Shown here in pieces: positions 1 through 11,885 of a stretch of 64,000 bases of DNA. The position numbers were made by a program, and so were the translations under genes. The notes under the pieces were generated by a model that had not been told where the DNA came from, did not search any database, and worked only from the letters and a program-made list of their open reading frames with translations. This DNA comes from Haliotis asinina (lineage: Eukaryota > Mollusca > Gastropoda > Lepetellida > Haliotidae): positions 39,207,753 to 39,271,752 of the forward strand of contig NC_090290.1 of NCBI RefSeq assembly GCF_037392515.1, read 5' to 3'. Position 1 is the first letter of the stretch. Every line of letters begins with the position of its first letter.

Positions 1-428
1 CCGTACACGTGAGTACACATGCCCTTGTATATGAAGAAAAACGTTGACAGGTCGGTACAGGTTGACAGGTAGAAAAAAGACGTCAAAATATGGCTCCAAA
101 AGACGTCTTGGTGGTCATCTGTCATGAATTCTCGCCCCAAAAAAGATCTTGCAGTGAACCACTTTCTTGCTAAATATGTACCTCTAAAGACTTTCATATC
201 TGTGTCATTTTGCAGAAGTTGATGTATTGCAAGCCATGTTTGTGATTTCCAAAATACTTTTAAATGGTAATGTACTCGCTAGGGTATTTTTTGCGACTGC
301 TTCGAGGTTTAGAACTTGGTTTTGATTTTTAGGGGAATTTTTGTTTGGATTTGAACAGACAGTTACCTCCTTGTCAATAAACAATCACTCAACTTCGATT
401 TATTATTTACTGAATTCAATTCTAAAAT

Positions 429-609
429 CAGATCTGGGAATGTAGAGTTATCTCCCTTAAACGATCGTCAGTTAGACATTGCGCTCTTCAGACACAGACG
501 TTATGGTAGTACACAGATCTGGGAATGTAGAGTTATCTCCCTTAAACGATCGTCATTTAGACATTGCGCTCTTCAGACACAGACGTTATGGTAGTACACA
601 GATCTGGCT
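429..609. repeat. 85-bp tandem duplication
   Basis: A unit beginning GATCTGGGAATGTAGAG starts at 431, again at 516 and partially at 601, giving a period of 85 bases. The first two copies differ by very few bases, so the duplication is recent. It sits upstream of the exon at 769, in what should be an intron. Bases 1-428 hold no exon that I can support. Confidence 0.85.
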
Positions 610-768
610 TGAGTTTAAATGGCGTTCCTTAGATTTAGATTTGTGAGATTTCGGGATGGGTAACCTACTACTTTGTATAAGTCTACGTTATAAGACTGAT
701 TTGATAGAGGGATCACATTGAAATGTGATCAAATAATCAAATGTTTTAAGGTTTCTAGGATGTTTTAG

Positions 769-2300
769 ATGCGGCTTATGCGGGGCAAAAATTGACATCA
801 CAATCATTGCCCAGAACTTCTTCAAACCCCCTTTCTTCAACGTCTCCGTAACCGTGGAAGGCGAACCCCAGCGTGAGCTAATCTACTTTCTGCAGAAGGC
901 GGCCGACATCAAAAAACAGCTCAGGTACAATACATACAACTTGAACGTGAATTGTTGGAGTTTATCTTAGATTAATGTTGATCAGTTATGTCGTCTTTTA
1001 AACAATTGTATTGGAGGGGTTGTGAGCCGATTTCAATTCTCGTTAATTACGTACATTCATATACTAGTAAATCATGCATAATCATAAACCATTTCTAACA
1101 TTTTGTCTCTAATGAAACATTTCCAGGCCAGCTTTAACATATCTGCCATCGGGTTCACCTGTCGCATTTGTTACCTCCCTTAGATACGTCAGTAATCAGT
1201 GATTGCATGTCGTTAGGTTTTATTCCATCATTAAACGGACACACCATGAAATATATGGACTGTTGTTGCTGTGAAAAGAGTGAGTGAGTGAGTTAAGTTT
1301 TACGCCGCTTTTAGCAATATTCCAGCAACATCACGGCGGAGGACACCAGAAAATGGGCTTCACACATTGTACCCATGTGAGGAATCGAACCACTAACCAC
1401 TACGCTACCCAACCGGCCCCTGTGAAAAGAGGTGTTAAAATCAATTCATTTATACCGTTAGCTTGAACGGGGACAGCATGGATTAGTCAAAGCATAGGCG
1501 ATTATTACTTCCGTGAACCCAACGAGATTTGGTGGTCACACACCTTGAAACTGAATCAGGGCGAACGTCACTCTGTACGGTGAATCTCGGGGCATTAGAT
1601 GACAGGGTAGCGCATAATTCAATTTTTAATTTCAGATATACAATTACCTACTACGGTCGAGAACTGGGCTACTTTGTCAACTCAATCAACAACCTGGAGG
1701 GAAATTATGCTGAAAACACGTCCTGGAGAATAACTGATGCTGCCTTCAACTCACATGGCCTTGGTATGTATTTTACACGTAGACACACATAACGGGACTA
1801 CAGTCGTAGGTACAGAGCTATTTCTCTTGATAGTGTTTGAAGTTCATGATTCGATACTGCCATTTGTGGTCTGTTTGCAGTGAAAACGTACCGATGCATT
1901 TGAAACAAAAGAGAAAATCAAATAAAGTGTAATTAAAAGTCCTGATACGGTGTAGATATGTAGATGTTTATCATTAGTCTCGTGTTACGGTGGAGATACG
2001 TAGAACATTCTCACAGTAGTGTCACGTTAGGAAGTAGATACATACATATTTCCCACAGTAGTGTCTAGTTACGGAGTAGATACGTAGATATTTCTCACAG
2101 CAGTGTCAAGTTACGGAGTAGATACGTAGACACTTCTCACAGTAGTGTTATCTACGTGTAGATAAAGCAGACATTTCACACACTTGTCTGTTGTCGTTGT
2201 GTCACTTGCTGCTGATGGGTCTGTTTCAGGTATCAGTTATTACATCCCCAATCACCTTGACACCATCATCTTCTCCTTCTCCAATCAGACGCATACGTGA
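769..2300 (+). CDS. Cobalamin-binding protein (transcobalamin/intrinsic factor-like), last three exons
   Basis: Three exons join in phase: 769-924, 1636-1763 and 2230-2300, all with AG acceptors; the first two have GT donors and the third ends at TGA. Together they encode about 117 C-terminal residues. Exon 2 reads YYGRELGYFVNSINNLEGN and then a conserved Trp (NTSWRI); exon 3 gives GISYYIPNHLDTIIFSFSNQ and stops shortly after. This matches the C-terminal beta domain (DUF4430 type) of gastric intrinsic factor and transcobalamins, where a SINN segment, a Trp and a final G-x-x-x-YIP stretch close the cobalamin pocket. Family members are secreted carriers of vitamin B12 in the gut or body fluid. 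The signal peptide and alpha-barrel exons must lie before the window. Family assignment is firm; the exact paralogue is not known. Confidence 0.8.
1279..1418 (-). mobile_element. SINE family A copy
   Basis: Read on the minus strand it has a tRNA-like head and ends in ACTC repeats. On the plus strand this appears as GAGTGAGTGAG, then TTTTACGCCGC, AGCAATATTCCAGC, and finally GGAATCGAACC, the complement of a B box. It lies in the intron between exons 1 and 2 of the cobalamin-binding gene. Confidence 0.8.
1950..2165. repeat. Intronic minisatellite, about 47-bp unit
   Basis: About four imperfect copies of a unit containing GTAGATACGTAGA, TTCTCACAGTAGTGT and GTTACGGA follow each other just before the last cobalamin-gene exon. 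Confidence 0.7.
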
Positions 2301-2371
2301 AGACGTCGCCCACACTGATGTCGTTGTCGTTATCGGAAAATATCACATAAGTGATCATATCCCCAGCTTTG

Positions 2372-2377
2372 AATAAA
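2372..2377 (+). promoter_or_regulatory. AATAAA polyadenylation signal of the cobalamin-binding gene
   Basis: An AATAAA hexamer lies about 70 bases after the TGA stop, a normal place for a short 3' UTR. No other match is as close. Confidence 0.5.
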
Positions 2378-2444
2378 CTGATGCATAATCTGAAAACATC
2401 AGTAGAACAATGCTTGGAGATAACAGACGAGAGCAACGACAACC

Positions 2445-2449
2445 AGGTG

Positions 2450-2496
<47 letters not shown>

Positions 2497-2513
2497 TTAT
2501 TTATTTATTTATT
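2445..2513. repeat. (TATC)n microsatellite grading into (TATT)n
   Basis: A pure tetranucleotide run of TATC, changing to TATT at its 3' end. It sits after the cobalamin-gene polyadenylation signal. Long open frames across it are an artefact of the repeat. Confidence 0.9.
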
Positions 2514-2699
2514 TACAAAGCTTGAGAATTACAATTAGAGGGGTTCAACAGTAAACAAACAATAACTATCTTTTAGGTACCATCGTATATGTGCAGTCTT
2601 TTCTTTGTGTCTGGGAGGATAAACTATGAAGGGGACGTTAAACCTCACCTCACCTCAAGTCACCTTACCTTTGATGAGTCAGTATAGTCTTCCGGGACA

Positions 2700-2813
2700 T
2701 TTAGCATTATCGGGAAACTAGAAATGGACTTAACATAATGTCCCCATGTGGGGAATCGAACCCGGGTTCTCGGCGTGACGAGCGAACGCTTTAACCACTA
2801 GGCTACTCCACCA
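2700..2813 (-). mobile_element. SINE family A, 5'-head fragment
   Basis: The plus strand shows GGGGAATCGAACCCGGG and TTTAACCACTAGGCTAC, the complements of the B and A boxes of the tRNA-like head. The 3' tail is decayed. Confidence 0.7.
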
Positions 2814-3129
2814 CTCTATTTTTTTAAATCTGATCAAATTCTTTGATCGGGTTAATGTCTTTCTTCAGCCTGTTATATCTGTATGCTTTCGATAAATGTG
2901 TATCTTACTCTGAGGGATCAATTTTGGAGGTTGTCGAAGTTGGTGAAGCTAATGAACTTGGGTCTTATGTCGTTAATGATTACTGAATTACATCAGATCA
3001 CTAATGCATACACTAATCATCACTAATTTATTTATTAAACTTCAAAAACGCATATTGATACAATGTGTAGCTGATGTGTAGCTCTCTCCCACCACCCCCC
3101 CACCCCCCTCTCTCTCTCAAAATCGGTGT

Positions 3130-3240
3130 AACATGCTTTGACATTTGGGTTGGGTACGCAGTTGATGACACCGGTGCAGTTGGTGACGGCGTTGCAGTTG
3201 GTGACGCCGTTGCATGTTCTGGCACCGTTCAATCAACATT
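3130..3240 (-). pseudogene. PAN/apple first-exon relic (array unit 0)
   Basis: The minus strand keeps Cys-rich fragments like the intact exons at 11.1 and 33.0 kb: TCNGVTNC and NCTGVINC. Inside it the block GTTGGTGACGCCGTTGCA is tandemly doubled. The signal peptide and most of the PAN fold are gone, and no EGF or FReD exon belonging to it remains to its left. Downstream bases (3240-4090) match flanks of other array units, which supports its origin. Confidence 0.55.
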
Positions 3241-4100
3241 ATATCAAAGAAAAACAAAGTGGATGTAAAATGAAGAACATAGATTGTAAACCATGGGCTC
3301 AAAAGAGTGCGGAATAAGCAGTTACAAACAGGAGTTTAAAATTTACTCATGTGAGAGGCTGTATGTGACATGGGCATATGAAGCTTCTTCCGAAGACTTT
3401 CGTCTACTGTGATATGTGTGACAGACATTAATGCTCTCCTGATCTCAGTATTGACTAGATGTCTTGTTGGTTAATGGCAGCGTTATTTTATCTGACTACT
3501 GGACGAGTCATCGTTTCACTGCAATTGGATTATGCTGTGAAATATTCAATTAAACGGAGTGGTTCTTATGTCTGTTCAATCAAAGTTATCTTGTTGATGT
3601 AAAATTGAGGATATATATTTTAATATATACGCTCCACTTTTTGACATTTGATTACAGTAAAAGTTGTCTAAACCGTCACTCATCGGGACTGAAGAAATAG
3701 ACAACGTGCCGGATTGTAGAGCTGATGATAAATGTAGAAACCATGAACGGGACTGAGATTTTACGCCGGTGTTAACAACTTGCCGGATTGGACAGTTGCC
3801 TGTTTTGACAGCTTCCATATTACTTACTTAATGAAATCATTTTCACATTTTCCACTCGAAATACATTTCCTGTAAATTCTCTGAAGTTATGTTCACAATA
3901 TCAGGAATCGGAATTAAGGTATTTTAAATTGATTTCATTGTTTCTGATTTACGTTAGGAAATTGTTCCTGTACATGTTGTAACTTTGGGCGTTAGCATAA
4001 AATACAGAACACAAGAAATGAAAGGTTGGTTGTCAGCATAAAATGTAATTACAGAAACGTTTTGTCTGAGTAGATATCCGAGCCTCTTGCAAATATATAA
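3240..4100. repeat. Duplicated upstream flank of array unit 0
   Basis: This gene-free stretch matches the flank of the PAN relic at 25.6 kb, then 27.1-27.5 kb, and more weakly 33.1-33.6 kb. Shared landmarks include CAGTTACAAA..GGAGTTTAA, the CAATCAACATTATAT block and the GAAATTGTTCCTGTACAT block. It is non-coding DNA copied with the genes. Confidence 0.6.
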
Positions 4101-4109
4101 CCATGAAGG

Positions 4110-5095
4110 CTAAGTCCTCAGCCTTGTGAATCTGTGTGCTTCAAGCATTCGTTCGTCAGGCCGAAGACACGAGTGCAGTCCCCATACGGGTACAATATGT
4201 GAAACCCTGTTCTGGTTTCCCTCTTGTGTTGGTCCTGGAATCTTCCTAAAAGCCAAACTCACTCACACTTGTTTGTGTTATACACAGCCTCGGGAACATC
4301 GTAGGTGAACACGGATTAAATCACCATTCCTACACTGATGACACACAAATGGTGAACAGCAAAAGCATGGATATCAAACAATAATCTAACGTTGAATGGC
4401 GAAATAACTGATGCTCATTCTAACATTAGGATTTCTTCTAGTGTGAAGAGTCTTGGTGTACTTATTGACCCTTGCCTCACAACGGATGCGCACGTGGGCG
4501 ACCTATGCAGAACTTGCTACTTCCAGCTACGGACCATTTCGAACTTTCGTCATCACAGTAAAAGCATGGATGTCATACAATAATCTAAAGTTGAATGACA
4601 AAAAAACCAAGGCTGGCACAAAACGGCGTCTTCACAAACTGGATTACAATGAAATAACTGATTCAAACTCTAACACTAGCATGTTCTCTCGTGTGAACAT
4701 TCGCCATCTCCTCACAACTGAGGCTTCCAGGTCCCTGATTCAGGCCTTTGTCATGTCAAGATTAAACTATGGAACCATCTGCACTTGGGCATCAACAAGC
4801 AGCTCCTTACACGTCTTCGAAAACTTAAAAATGCTGGAGCAAGACTTGTCTACCAGGTCACATATTAACTTAGTTTTGAAGTACCTTCAGCGGCTGCCCA
4901 TAGAAACAAGGATCAACTTCAAAGTATTGTATCTCGCCTCTTGATGCTCCAACATATCTCAGTGAACTCGGCTCAGATTTTGCTGGGCCTCCATTAAGCT
5001 CCTGTCAGACCACAATCTCCTTTCTGTTCCAAGAACTAATCTGATTTTTTTTATGAAAGACTTTCGGTGCATCAACTAACCCATATGTATGCTAT
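4110..5095 (+). mobile_element. SINE A-like relic joined to a CR1/L2-like LINE 3' fragment
   Basis: A decayed family-A SINE (about 4110-4268) abuts a LINE fragment that starts inside the RT domain. It continues through 4453-4944 with SRLNYGTICTWAS, then LKYLQRLPIETRINFKVL, the usual C-terminal 'thumb' signature of CR1/L2 LINE reverse transcriptases. There are frame breaks and a partial internal repeat (KSLGVLID and the AKAWM block). The same SINE-LINE junction occurs at 27.8 kb, so this copy was duplicated with the array. Confidence 0.65.
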
Positions 5096-5770
5096 TAACA
5101 GGTCTAGTAATCCATAACACTTACATGTTAACTGTTTTGTTTAAGGAAAGCCTACTTTGATGTCATATTTTCTCGAGGGAATGTCACAAAATACAAAGGT
5201 CAACGAAACCGGATTGTGTCGATCCACATTCTACCGGATACGTTGAGCCTAAAAGGAACTCTTCCAGTCACAATTATATGAGTGGATCTCTGAAACCACG
5301 ACACCTGGTGTTTGTCAAACGGGGAAGCATGTTTTGCTCCAGTCACAACTTTCTATATAATTATGTGTTTGGTTACTAGCGCAGTACAGTAGTACTTCTG
5401 TGGGTAACTAGATGGATGGGTTCACATACACAGAAACCTAGAACAGGAGTGACCATCGACACATCCGAACCTTGCATTTATACCCGTGTTTTAACGGTGT
5501 CGCCCCGTGTCAACGAATCATGTGGCGACACACCCCAATGGCCCTTTCATAATACTTTCATATACAGGAATCTCTCATGAGACAGTATGAACCGTGTAGT
5601 CACCAGTGAACGTTAAACTGACTTTCGGTTTACTCTTTACTGATTACTGGAGAACTTGGTTTCTTTTTAGTACAGAACAATTACTGTGCTAGCAACCTTT
5701 ATTATGAGTTTAGTAAACAATTTGATACAACTTAACGTTAAATAATCCGTGAAGATCCAGTTAGAAAAAT
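5095..5770. repeat. Duplicated non-coding block shared with 29.0-29.4 kb
   Basis: 5095-5350 aligns with about 29040-29400, including the landmarks CTCGAGGGAA, AAAGGTCAACGAAA and ACACCTGGTGT. No gene is seen. The remainder, 5350-5770, holds nothing I recognise. Confidence 0.6.
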
Positions 5771-5773
5771 AGA

Positions 5774-5968
5774 CATTCAGCAACCTATGCTTGTCGTGTG
5801 AGCCAACGAACAGGATCGGGTGGTCAGACATGCTAACACATGCCACTGCATCCAAACTATGTCCACCGATCCCCATGCTGCTGATCACTGGAGCGTCTGG
5901 TCCAGATTCAATTGGTTACAGACTGCAACCATATAGTTGGAATATTGTCGAATGTCTTTAACAGTTTC
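5774..5968 (+). mobile_element. SINE family B, degenerate copy
   Basis: Matches the better copy at 33847-34113 through GGATCGGGTGGTCAG, a middle GCTGATCACTGGA block and CATATAGTTGGAATATTG. The ACTC tail is missing. Confidence 0.7.
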
Positions 5969-6289
5969 CAAACCAAACCAAGCAAAACTGGTAGTGAGAA
6001 TAGTATTTTTGTGTCGAGACCTTATATCGTATATATGTAAGATACACTAACATTAGCTTTGTCCACTAGGGTAGTGGGGAGAGGCGCAGATATGTTCGGA
6101 AGTACCTGTACTTTAAACGACAAAATGCCATTTTATTTGCAAGTCTTGCGGACAATTTCCTTTCTTATAGAACAGAAACACAACATTTATTCTTCAATTT
6201 TTTTTTTCTGCGGCATTTTTCCGCAAAATTCTTGCAGTGTATTAATAGAGAACGCGTGTTGTTTTTTGTTGCGAATATACGGCGAATGT

Positions 6290-6745
6290 CCTGTGCATGT
6301 ATGGTAAATATACATGTGTGGTGAATGTCATGAACAAACGTGGCGAATGGTATGAATGTGTAGTGAATGTAAAGAGCACATGTGGTAACTGCAATGTACA
6401 TATGTAGTGAATTTCTGTGTTTGTGTGTGCGTGCGTGTGTGCACGGTGAGTGCTATGCATATGTGAGGTAAATGTTATGTGTGTGGTGAATGGGTTGTGT
6501 GTGTGGTAAATTCTATGTGTGTGTGGTGAATGGTTTGTGTGTGTGGTGAATGCTGAGTATATGTATGGTGAATGTAATGAGCATTTGTGGCAGTGTGAAA
6601 AGCATTTCTGGTGGATATTATGAGAATGTATAGAATGTTAACAGCATGTGTGGTAAAATGTTATGTGCATTTGTGACGAATGTCACGAACATGTGGTTAA
6701 TTTTATATGCAAGTGTGGTGAATACTATCTACAAGTATCGTTCAT
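6290..6745. repeat. Minisatellite just 3' of a FReD exon (20-24-bp units)
   Basis: Imperfect units of the form TGTGGTGAATGTTATG are repeated, with a GTGTGTG-rich centre. It ends about 40 bases before the FReD stop codon of the 6786-11116 gene. Comparable arrays sit at the same place in the units at 29.7 and 37.7 kb. Confidence 0.75.
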
Positions 6746-6785
6746 ATACAAGCATTGTCTACTGTTGGTTTAGGGAGTCAATCTA

Positions 6786-9700
6786 TTAGGCGGGACCTAT
6801 TAACATATAGATACTTTTGCATTCGTGATTGTCATCACAAGGAGGACAGAAATTAACGCCAAGTGAGTAGTGCGGATTCGAGAGACAAGCATCCAATCTG
6901 CTCCACCAGGCTCCCCCATAAAACACGGCACACGGATTGTTGGCACAGCGATCCTTGGCACAGAAGTGACTGCCATCAAGGGTTCTAACCGGGTCCTTTA
7001 GGTTGAAGAGGTCTCCAAAAACGCCATCACCAGTGAACCCTGACACCGACAGCCGGTACTCCGAGGATTCGTTACCCACGGAGAAGGCGCTGTACGATAC
7101 TTGTCCGGAAGTGATATTAGCGGTCACGAAAATGAAGAGTTTATTTGGACGGACGCTAGTCAGAGCATGCATCTTCTCCAGACCCAGCCACATGTAACAG
7201 TTGGAGTGGGTGAAGCCATACTTGTAGTCGACCCAGGGAACGTCGAGGTAAGTCACGATCTCCGCCTCACAGCCACTGATGGTTCTGTCCCTGAACATGA
7301 TCTTGACAGTGACGTTATCACATTCCAAATCAAACGGTCGTGCGGCTTTGGTCGGCCAGACAGTGTAGGTACCCGTAGAGTTACCAACGTACAGGTATAC
7401 GTCTGTACAGTCTGAAACAGTGACATAATGACTGCCAAGCTTGAGGAATAGACCAGGAACATCAATGCGCCAGTGTCAGTGGTAAATATCCCAACTTTGA
7501 TTAACATTCGAAATTGTTGAAAGATAGAGCACATGCTATAAATGAACTGTGATCCATAAAACGAAGCATTTCAACTAAAACATGGTCTGTCGGTTTAAAG
7601 ACGTGAAACTTGAAACCCTTGAGTTGGTACCAACTGACTCAGAGACATGTACAGCGACCACGTGAGGTTTGAACCCCACTGGTGTCTCTCACGCACAGCT
7701 TCTGATTGAAGGTGATATCCTTACAAGGAATTCTTTAGGAATTCATTTCATGCTGTGTTCCAGAGATAGAATGGTGAGTGTTTTTTATGCATGTATAAAT
7801 AACATTTCTCGTAAATGATCATATAAATATCATATTGCCAAAATAGCCCATATCTGTAACTGAAGGTTTACCTTCCATTCTGGTCTCGCAGTTCCCTCCG
7901 GTAAATGCAGGCGTACAGAGACAGACCGCACCATCAGGAGTTCCACCATTCAGGCATGATGGCGAGGTCTAAAAAAAAAAGAGAACCACACCACAATGGT
8001 TAGACACATCACAAGAGGCCAGTATTTTCTTTGTTATCAAGAAAAATGATCGTTTGACCTATAATCGTACATGTAACGTATCCTCTCAAAGTATTCGTTA
8101 TGTTATTCGTTATGGTAAAGTGTCACAAGATTTGAAATTTTGAACAAAAAGAATTTAGTGTAGCGAAACATAGATATTTACTTGTAGTTACAGCGTTTGC
8201 TTCTCTTGCCAAAAGGTAAGCATTCCATTCCTTATGAAATTTATGCTTGAAACTCATTTCTGGTGTTCCAAGTAGTTACATGCCTAGAATATTGCCGTCA
8301 AAGTGGTGTAACACCACACTCACTGGCCAAATATAACACTGGCAAAACGAAACCAATGATGAATACAGTTTGACAGAGTAGGAATCATGACGAACTATTA
8401 CAGTTCAGCAACTTTAAGCACGACATAATACTATTTTATTCCCACACATCAGTGTTTCAGACAGTGTTGTAAACTAAGCAGAATGTTTTATGACAGAAAC
8501 GTAGCTGACGAAGTAGAAAACGCTGCCAAGAACGTTAACTGCAAACAGTTTTCGAGGACCCTGAAACGTCAGTTCGACTCGTTTTCGAGTAATACAATAT
8601 ACTCAAACGAATGGCAGGCTTGTTTCAGGAACTTACTGAACCCCGATGTAACGAGGAGACCAATCACAAAGTGCTATAGCCACTTCATAGACCAACATTC
8701 ATACGAAGACTGTGATGGCTTAGTTGATAGTGATGCCTTTCTAGTGGATGAAATCAAGGAGGAAATCAAACAGTCAATCTGCAGCATTGTCAACGGTAAA
8801 TCACCAGGTCAAGATAGTATACCTCCAGAACTGTTCAAAATGACTAGTGACCTTTACCTCAAATATCTGAAAATGCCTTTCAATAACTTAAAGTACTTGT
8901 CAGTAGACTTTTCCCAGATGAATGGAACAATGGAATGGTTATCCCAATCTTCAAATCAGGAGACCAGAAGAATCCAAACACCTAGGAGTATCTCACTTCT
9001 CAACGTTCTGGGTAGAATATTTACTGATATTATTGAAAAAAAAGATTGAGACGATGAGTTGAAACAAACGAACATATCACAAAGTCATGCAGGACTCCGC
9101 CCCGGACATTCTACAGCAGATCACCTATTCAAGCTTCAATCACTATGCTCAAAACATCCAAGGGTAGATTTTAGTGTTGATTTGTAGACTTTCGGAAGGC
9201 CTTCAATCTTATGGACAGAAAAATAATGTTGATTTTACTGCTGCAAAAAGGATGCCGTGGAAAACTAATCGTCTTAAGAACATGTATTCATCTGTCAAGG
9301 TGTGTGTGAAGATGCAAGGAAACGCAACTGAAATATTCTCAACATCTGCAGGTGTTCGACAAGGCTGCATTCTCAGACCAGTGTTGTTTATATCATATCT
9401 ACATGAACTTGTAACAGCCATGTATAGATCATGTATAAGTGGAATATTCGTCACTCAAGATACTGAAGACTTGATGCTTATACACTTTGCGGATGACGTG
9501 TTATTTTCGCTTACCATAATCGCCTTACAGAGACAGCTTAACATATTGGAATCCTACTGCTCAGAATGAAGACTACAGCTGAATTGTAATAAAGATTATA
9601 GTTTTCAGAAATGGTCGAAAACTAGCACAGAATGAAAAATGGACTTATAAAGGCCTGCCTATCGAAACCGTCACCTATTACAAATACCTTGGACTTACAT

Positions 9701-11116
9701 TCTCAATATTATGTACAAAAGAAATGTGACACTCGCACACAGCATGATAGTAACGCATGAATCGCAATATAAAGATTCCTCCAGAAAAATAAATAAATAA
9801 CATTTTCAACTGTATGTACGGTATTTGACACTAAAGTTTTACCAATGCTCCTCTATGGAGTAGACGTATAGAGTTGCAAGAACTGTGCTTCAATCGAAAA
9901 AGTTCTAACAAACTACTTTAAGCATCTTCATCATCACCATTTGATTCAATCAAGGCAATTCTTGGTGACACTGGAAGACACTTTTTTATCAACACGAGTA
10001 AAAACCACGAAGTACTGCGAATGATAACCGACCGCCATGCACACCAGTGTTATGGAATGCTTAAAACTCTCGATAATATAGGGGAAAAAGTGGACTTCGG
10101 ATATTAGAGAAATATTGTTCAAGACATGTTCTTCCATGTATGGATCGCACAGGATGTGGGAGATGTAAATATTTTCTTATCATGTTTAGACAGCGCCTCA
10201 AAGATATATCACTCCAAAACTGGCATCATGAGATAAACAGTTTAAATGTCCTTACCCACTACGCTTCATTCAAGTTTTCACTGGATAGACAATCATATAT
10301 CACGATCACCAGGAACAAACAACGAATAAGAGTTTACTTCAAAGTTAGAGCTTCGCTAACAAACTTCATGATAAACAAGCTAAGAACCATTACATACACA
10401 ACGGCGATCACCCCCACCTGTGAACTTTGTAATCATAACCTTAATGAAGACGAAAGTGGTGTATTTTTTGTTTGTGATAAGTATAGCCAGCCAGAACTCT
10501 ATACCTACAGAAGCTACAGTCAGTCTACCGAGGCCAACTAACCATTCAGGCAATTTTCATGTCACAAAACAGTAATGTACGGCATCTAACAGCTATCAAT
10601 CTCAATGAAATATTCAAAATAAGATCTACAACAAACTCAAGTGTTTATGATCATGGGTGATTTTACTTGTTTTTGTCAACTGTATCATAGGCCTTATGGC
10701 CCAAATACCATTGAATAAAATTCTGAATGAATTAATTGATTCCCACAAGTATTCATTAAGGATTTACAATTACCTCCCCTGAAGACATCTAAATTTGAAC
10801 TCACCTGTCTAGATGTCGTGACATTTGAGAATGCCTTGCAGGTCGGATAGGGGACGCTGACAGGACCGGAAGGTTTATCCGATGTCAAAATGGAGCATCT
10901 GTTGTTTATGCTGCAGTAGATGAAACCGGTGCAGTTGACACCGCCGTGGCAGGTGGTGGCACATTGGAGAGATGACGCCGCCTGTACATAGTCGAAAACC
11001 ATTGATGTGTTAACGCCTGTCTGTATTTTCTTGTAAAATCTCGAAACGTTACATTGGTCAGAACGAGTTGCAGTCAATCCTGCAATAACAGTTACTAAAA
11101 GGTGGTACAACTTCAT
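6786..11116 (-). CDS. Secreted PAN-EGF-fibrinogen-related lectin-like protein (array unit I)
   Basis: Three exons: 10805-11116, 7872-7968 and 6786-7411. Phases agree (0, then 1) and give 344 residues. Exon 1 starts at the ATG of MKLYHLLVTVIAG, a signal peptide, and continues as a PAN/apple domain (LQCATTC, NCTGFIYC, RCSIL). Exon 2 is a short EGF-like module, CLNGG to FTGGNC, with four Cys only. Exon 3 is a fibrinogen C-terminal domain: DCTD start, GTYTVWP, MWLGLEKMHALT, SSEYRLSVSGF, then FCAKD, PCAVFYGGAWW and CKSIYMLIGPA. The usual GGGWTV block is absent. By analogy with gastropod FREPs and tachylectins it may bind glycans outside the cell, perhaps in immunity; ligand and tissue are unknown. 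A degenerate LINE occupies intron 1. No disabling change is seen. Confidence 0.82.
8184..8328 (+). mobile_element. SINE family A-like copy, degenerate
   Basis: It carries AGTTACAGCGTTTGCTTCT, a decayed B-box region, CTCATTTCTGGTGTTCC and AATATTGCCGTCAAAG. The same variant recurs at 13.24 and 38.39 kb, so it was probably copied with the array. Confidence 0.55.
8440..10740 (+). mobile_element. Degenerate non-LTR retrotransposon (RT part)
   Basis: It lies in intron 1 of the 6786-11116 gene, on the opposite strand. Open pieces at 8483-9049, 9174-9569 and 10140-10541 lie in shifting frames. They show the RT signatures GKSPGQDSIPPELFK, SISLLNVLGRIFTDI, GVRQGCILRPVLFISYLHEL and IHFADDVLF, the last being the FADD catalytic motif. 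A downstream connector (FRQRLKDISLQNWH) and a Cys-bearing end (CELCNHNLNEDE) follow. It ends with GAATAAAATTCTGAATGAAT, a typical GAAT-repeat 3' tail, next to exon 1. Several frame breaks make it dead. The 5' part, including the endonuclease, is missing. I do not assign a clade. Confidence 0.75.
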
Positions 11117-11242
11117 AATTTCCTTTGTGAGATAATTATAGAAATATTTCAGAAGGAGATCCTTCCCGTCTCGGTGTGACGTGTGACAGAACTTCTAACT
11201 CTGGTCCCCCTCACTGTCTGTTTGGCCGTTACCTTGTCTACA

Positions 11243-11250
11243 TTATATAT
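11243..11250 (-). promoter_or_regulatory. Possible TATA box of the unit I lectin gene
   Basis: ATATATAA on the minus strand lies about 127 bases upstream of the ATG. The unit IV gene has a TATA-like stretch at almost the same distance (33124-33133). Inferred from position only. Confidence 0.35.
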
Positions 11251-11494
11251 CTTGGCGTGGGTTGCATTATGATTCTAGCTTCTTTACAACGATAGAATGG
11301 TTGTTAACTTTCACTAGGGGAATGTTCATAGCTCTAAGTATAGACACACATTCAGCATTCACACAGTTGCCATTAAGTATGTAAGACTTATACAATAATG
11401 TTATTGTCCTTTCATGTCCTTAGGAGATATGAGCTACTTAGGTCTTAGTTTGATTCAAATATGCACAACTTTACCGTATTTCCTCAAACAAAGT

Positions 11495-11731
11495 TCCTCT
11501 CCACACCCAGCCACATGTAACAGTTGGAGTGGGAGAAGCCAGACTTGCAGTCGGCCCAAACAACGTCGAGATTCGTCCCGGGCACCGCCTCAGAACCACT
11601 GAAGATTTTGTCCCTGAACATTATCTTGCCAGTGACGCCTTGTCAAACGGTTGTGCAGAGATGGCCGGCCAGACAGTGTAAGTGACAGTAGATATACCAA
11701 GGTACAGGGACACATCTGTAAGTCTGAAACA
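11495..11731 (-). pseudogene. FReD exon fragment (N-terminal part)
   Basis: It matches the first half of the FReD exons at 7.2-7.4 and 30.3-30.57 kb, including the complement of MWLG (CCCAGCCACATGTAACAG), the complement of the IMFRDK segment and the exon-start CTGTTTCAG acceptor. A short internal deletion and frame shifts are visible, and the C-terminal half is absent. Its 3' edge joins a CCGTATTTCCTCAAACAAA element end shared with 39.86 kb, marking a recombination or insertion boundary. Confidence 0.75.
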
Positions 11732-11885
11732 GTGAAACAGCCGAATGATGGACAAAAGCAAACGAGGAATAATCCAAGGACATCAATGTGTTGGTGAGTT
11801 TGACACAAAGCAGCTTTCCAAACATTCTTCTTTGTTATCTCCAAAGGGAAAATGATCTTTGTACCAACAACACATGTCATGTTAA

